From: Candidatus Didemnitutus sp.
GTDB lineage: Bacteria > Verrucomicrobiota > Verrucomicrobiia > Opitutales > Opitutaceae
Assembly: GCA_017991595.1 (NCBI GenBank)
Contig: JAGOQJ010000001.1
Coordinates: forward strand, 730,410 to 794,409
Direction of reading: 5' to 3'
DNA: 64,000 nucleotides
Position numbers and translations under genes: made by a program. This document shows positions 61,034 through 64,000 of the stretch, piece after piece. The notes beneath the pieces are model-generated. The model made no database searches. It was not told the origin of the DNA and worked only from the letters and a program-made list of their open reading frames with translations. Within the stretch, counting starts at the first letter, position 1. The number at the start of each line of letters is the position of its first letter.

Positions 61034-62151
61034 GGTTTGACGGCCTTGGTCGGGCGGAAGTTTGAGGCGCTCTCGCCGGGCTCGGTGGACGACGGGGCGT
61101 CCGGCGCAGTTGCCGGATCGCGACGGCGGCGGGCGAAGGGCCATTGCGGGGGCACCGCGAGCAGGGCGCCGAGGAAGAGCAGGGCGGTGCCGGGGCCGGC
61201 GAACCACGCGAACAGCTCCGTGGTGAGCAGGTAGGACTTGGCGGTGAACTCGATCTTCTGCGCGCGGTCGATGGCGGCGAAGGCCTTTTCCGTGGTGTCG
61301 TTGTCGAAGGCGCGGAAAAAGCGTCCGCCGGTGGCCTCGGCCATCGCGCGCAACTGGCCTTCGTCGAGGTCGGAAATCGTGCGGCGCGTGCCGATGCGCC
61401 GGCCGCTGTCGTCGAACACCGGCATGGGCACCAAGCCGTCGCGTCCGGCGCCGATGGTATAGACAGGAATACTGCGCGAGCGCGCGATCTCGGTGGCCTG
61501 CTCGGGTGTGAGCAGGCCGCGGTTGTTGGCGCCGTCGGTGAGGAGGACGACGAAGGCGCCCTTGCGCTGGTTGCCTTCCTCGCGGCCGGCCTGCTCGAGG
61601 CGCGTAAGCGAGACGCCGAGCCCATCGCCGATGGCGGTGCCGTCCTCGATCATGCCGAGCTTGAGGCGCTCGACCTGCCGGGCCAGCCACGCGTGGTCGA
61701 AGGTCAGGGGCGCGAGCGTGTAGGCGCGGCCGGCGAAGACGACCATGCCGATGCGGTCGCTCTTGCGCTGGGTGATGAAGGCCTGGATGACGGGCTTGAT
61801 GGCCTGGAGGCGGTTGATGCGCTCGCCGTTCCGCTCGTAATCCTCCGCGAGCATCGAGCCCGAGAGGTCGATGGCGAGGATCAGGTCGTAGCCCTGCTGT
61901 TTCACCTCACGGCGATCCTCCACGATCTGCGGACGGGCGAGCGCGACGATGAGCAACACGAGCCCCGCCAGGGCGAAGGCCGCGGGCCAGCGCGAGGTGG
62001 GCAGCAGCGACGGACGGTGCCAGGCGCCGGCAAAGGGCACGATCAACACCGGCGCGCCGCGGCGACCGCGCGCCCACACCAGCAGCGGCAGCGCGAGCAG
62101 CGCGAGCAGCCAGAGCGGCGAGGCGAAGGTGTGATTGGTCAGCGCGGACAT
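61030..62151 (-). CDS. batA: BatA-like VWA membrane protein
   Basis: A 373-residue inner-membrane protein. Two N-terminal helices (LWLLALLALPLLVWARG and FALAGLVLLIVALARPQ) precede a VWA domain with an intact metal site DLSGS (about D95), VVFAGRAYTLAPLTFD, DGTAIGDGLG and LTDGANN, and a further helix near residue 330. BatA works with BatB as a metal-dependent adhesion pair in MoxR-associated complexes; the exact target is not known. Its start overlaps the DUF58 stop by one base as TGATG, and its stop overlaps batB by four, so translation is tightly coupled. Confidence 0.92.
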   Translation of the reverse strand: MSALTNHTFASPLWLLALLALPLLVWARGRRGAPVLIVPFAGAWHRPSLLPTSRWPAAFALAGLVLLIVALARPQIVEDRREVKQQGYDLILAIDLSGSMLAEDYERNGERINRLQAIKPVIQAFITQRKSDRIGMVVFAGRAYTLAPLTFDHAWLARQVERLKLGMIEDGTAIGDGLGVSLTRLEQAGREEGNQRKGAFVVLLTDGANNRGLLTPEQATEIARSRSIPVYTIGAGRDGLVPMPVFDDSGRRIGTRRTISDLDEGQLRAMAEATGGRFFRAFDNDTTEKAFAAIDRAQKIEFTAKSYLLTTELFAWFAGPGTALLFLGALLAVPPQWPFARRRRDPATAPDAPSSTEPGESASNFRPTKAVKP

Positions 62152-63080
62152 CAGCGGCGGTTGCCCGCGGCCATGCGGGCGTGGAAGAAGCGGACGAGCG
62201 CCTTGAGCCGGTCTTCGTCGGTGCCGATCACGAGGCGGCTGAGTGGATTCGGCAGGAGCGCACGGAAGGCGTTGTCGCGCGTGGCGGTCCACGCGGCGTG
62301 CGCGGCGCGTTGGGCCGCCGAGGCGCCGTCGAGATTGACGAGGCGGCCAGAGACCGGGTCGTAAACCGTGAAGAGGCGCTCGTGCGGCAGTTCGCGGTCC
62401 CAGGGATCGTCGACGCGGAAGCCCATCGCTTGGTAACGGCGCGAGAGCACGCTCCAGCCCTCGGGCTCGGGGCGCGGGGAGAAATCGCCGAGCCAAATCA
62501 GGATGCTGTGGCGCGGCGCGGCGTGCGCGAGCATGCGCCACGGCACGCAGGAGACGGCCGGGTCGGCATCGGGCGCGGAGTCGAGCGCCGGGGCGGTCTT
62601 ACCGAGAAGTTGCGCGGCGAGGTGGAGGATCTGGCCGCGTCCGCGCACGGGCTCTTTCAACGTGTAGCCTTCGGGCGAAGCATGGAGAAAGCCGACGCGG
62701 TCGCGGTTGACGGCGCCGAGGAGCATGACGAGGCCGGCGAGTTCAAGCAGCGCCTCGCGCTTGGAGAGCGCACCGGAGCCGAACTGCAGACTCGGGCTGT
62801 CCTCGAACACGAGGAGCACGGTGACTTCGCGTTCCTCGATGAATTTCTTGCGGTAGGGCTCGCCGAGGCGCGCGGTGACGTTCCAGTCGATGTCGCGGAT
62901 GTCGTCGCCGTAAGTGTATTTGACGACCTGGTCGAATTCCATGCCGCGTCCGCGGAAGGCGGAACGGTATTCGCCGCTGAGGACGTTCTCGACCGCATGG
63001 CGCACCTTCCACTCCAGCTGGCGCAGGAGCGCGAGCTGCGAAGTGACGATTGAGGTGTGCTGGGTGAGCGGGTTGGGCAT
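62151..63080 (-). CDS. DUF58-domain protein
   Basis: A 309-residue cytosolic protein of the DUF58 family, VWA-like in fold, which regularly lies directly downstream of moxR. The family signature YGDDIRDIDWNVTARLG follows FRGRGMEFDQVVKYT and precedes EPYRKKFIEEREVTVLLVFED. The C-terminal half keeps GRGQILHLAAQLLGKT and HSILIWLGDFSP. It may be the adaptor through which MoxR ATPase acts on VWA clients. The start ATG gives MPNPLTQHTSIV. It begins 70 bases after moxR. Confidence 0.93.
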   Translation of the reverse strand: MPNPLTQHTSIVTSQLALLRQLEWKVRHAVENVLSGEYRSAFRGRGMEFDQVVKYTYGDDIRDIDWNVTARLGEPYRKKFIEEREVTVLLVFEDSPSLQFGSGALSKREALLELAGLVMLLGAVNRDRVGFLHASPEGYTLKEPVRGRGQILHLAAQLLGKTAPALDSAPDADPAVSCVPWRMLAHAAPRHSILIWLGDFSPRPEPEGWSVLSRRYQAMGFRVDDPWDRELPHERLFTVYDPVSGRLVNLDGASAAQRAAHAAWTATRDNAFRALLPNPLSRLVIGTDEDRLKALVRFFHARMAAGNRR

Positions 63081-63150
63081 GGCAGCGGGGGCAGGGCGAA
63101 CCGTCTCGCTGAGCCGCGGCTCGGAGAGACGATGGGCGCGGACGCTGAGC

Positions 63151-64000
<850 letters not shown>

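Overview
The window is a GC-rich (roughly two thirds G+C by eye), densely coding bacterial chromosome segment with no rRNA operon, phage, transposase or CRISPR. Two PEP-CTERM proteins, a MoxR/DUF58/Bat aerotolerance-type operon, a BatD-type protein fused to TPR and SH3 modules, sigma/anti-sigma genes joined to von Willebrand A modules, and several peculiar short intergenic repeat families point to a free-living Gram-negative of the Verrucomicrobiota, most plausibly Opitutaceae. That placement is inference; no 16S gene is present.

Layout. 1-7.3 kb holds branched-chain amino-acid synthesis: leuA (cut by the left edge), a citramalate synthase (cimA), leuB, then a LysR regulator divergent from leuC-leuD. 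LeuA and CimA feed leucine and isoleucine synthesis respectively, and LeuCD and LeuB can serve both. 7.3-27 kb is mixed housekeeping and envelope function: an integrase-arm-like orphan, peptidase T, a PQQ-propeller lipoprotein, a DASS transporter, an M3 oligopeptidase, a lone receiver domain, a TapT/DTW enzyme, an ArsR/AHSA1 pair, an FKBP lipoprotein, a rhomboid-like protein, PEP-CTERM proteins, an inositol monophosphatase, a secreted hydrolase-like protein and a thioredoxin-like protein. 27-43 kb has DUF2200, a YkgJ-like protein, tRNA-Thr(CGU), ruvB-murA, an RGG-rich disordered protein, an all-alpha dUTPase, DUF748, the ABC-F factor EttA, an S4 protein, an OGG1-type glycosylase and an OppA-type binding protein.

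43.1-47.6 kb is the most unusual stretch. It has a single polypeptide that joins an ECF-sigma-like region, an anti-sigma-like region, a membrane helix and a VWA domain. Next to it are a normal ECF sigma gene and an anti-sigma/VWA-flank protein from which the VWA core has been cleanly lost. The two halves look like diverged copies of one ancestral sigma/anti-sigma-VWA module.

47.6-56.6 kb holds a Cys/Lys-rich secreted peptide, YhcH, RlmJ, Hsp20 with possible sigma-54-type sites, a MazG-like enzyme, an FmdB-like protein, an M48 peptidase fused to two TonB C-terminal domains beside DUF898, GluQ, a LOG-family protein and a Nudix hydrolase. 56.6-64 kb, read leftward, is moxR (cut by the right edge), DUF58, batA, a batB-batC fusion and a batD-batE fusion, with overlapping or nearly abutting genes.

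Several non-coding signals recur: heptanucleotide tandem arrays (in front of leuC and leuD, inside the batB-batC fusion, and in a 120-bp intergenic tract), a CACGAA-type inverted element seen twice, a paired inverted element before leuB, and a perfect 27-bp palindrome with a degenerate second copy.
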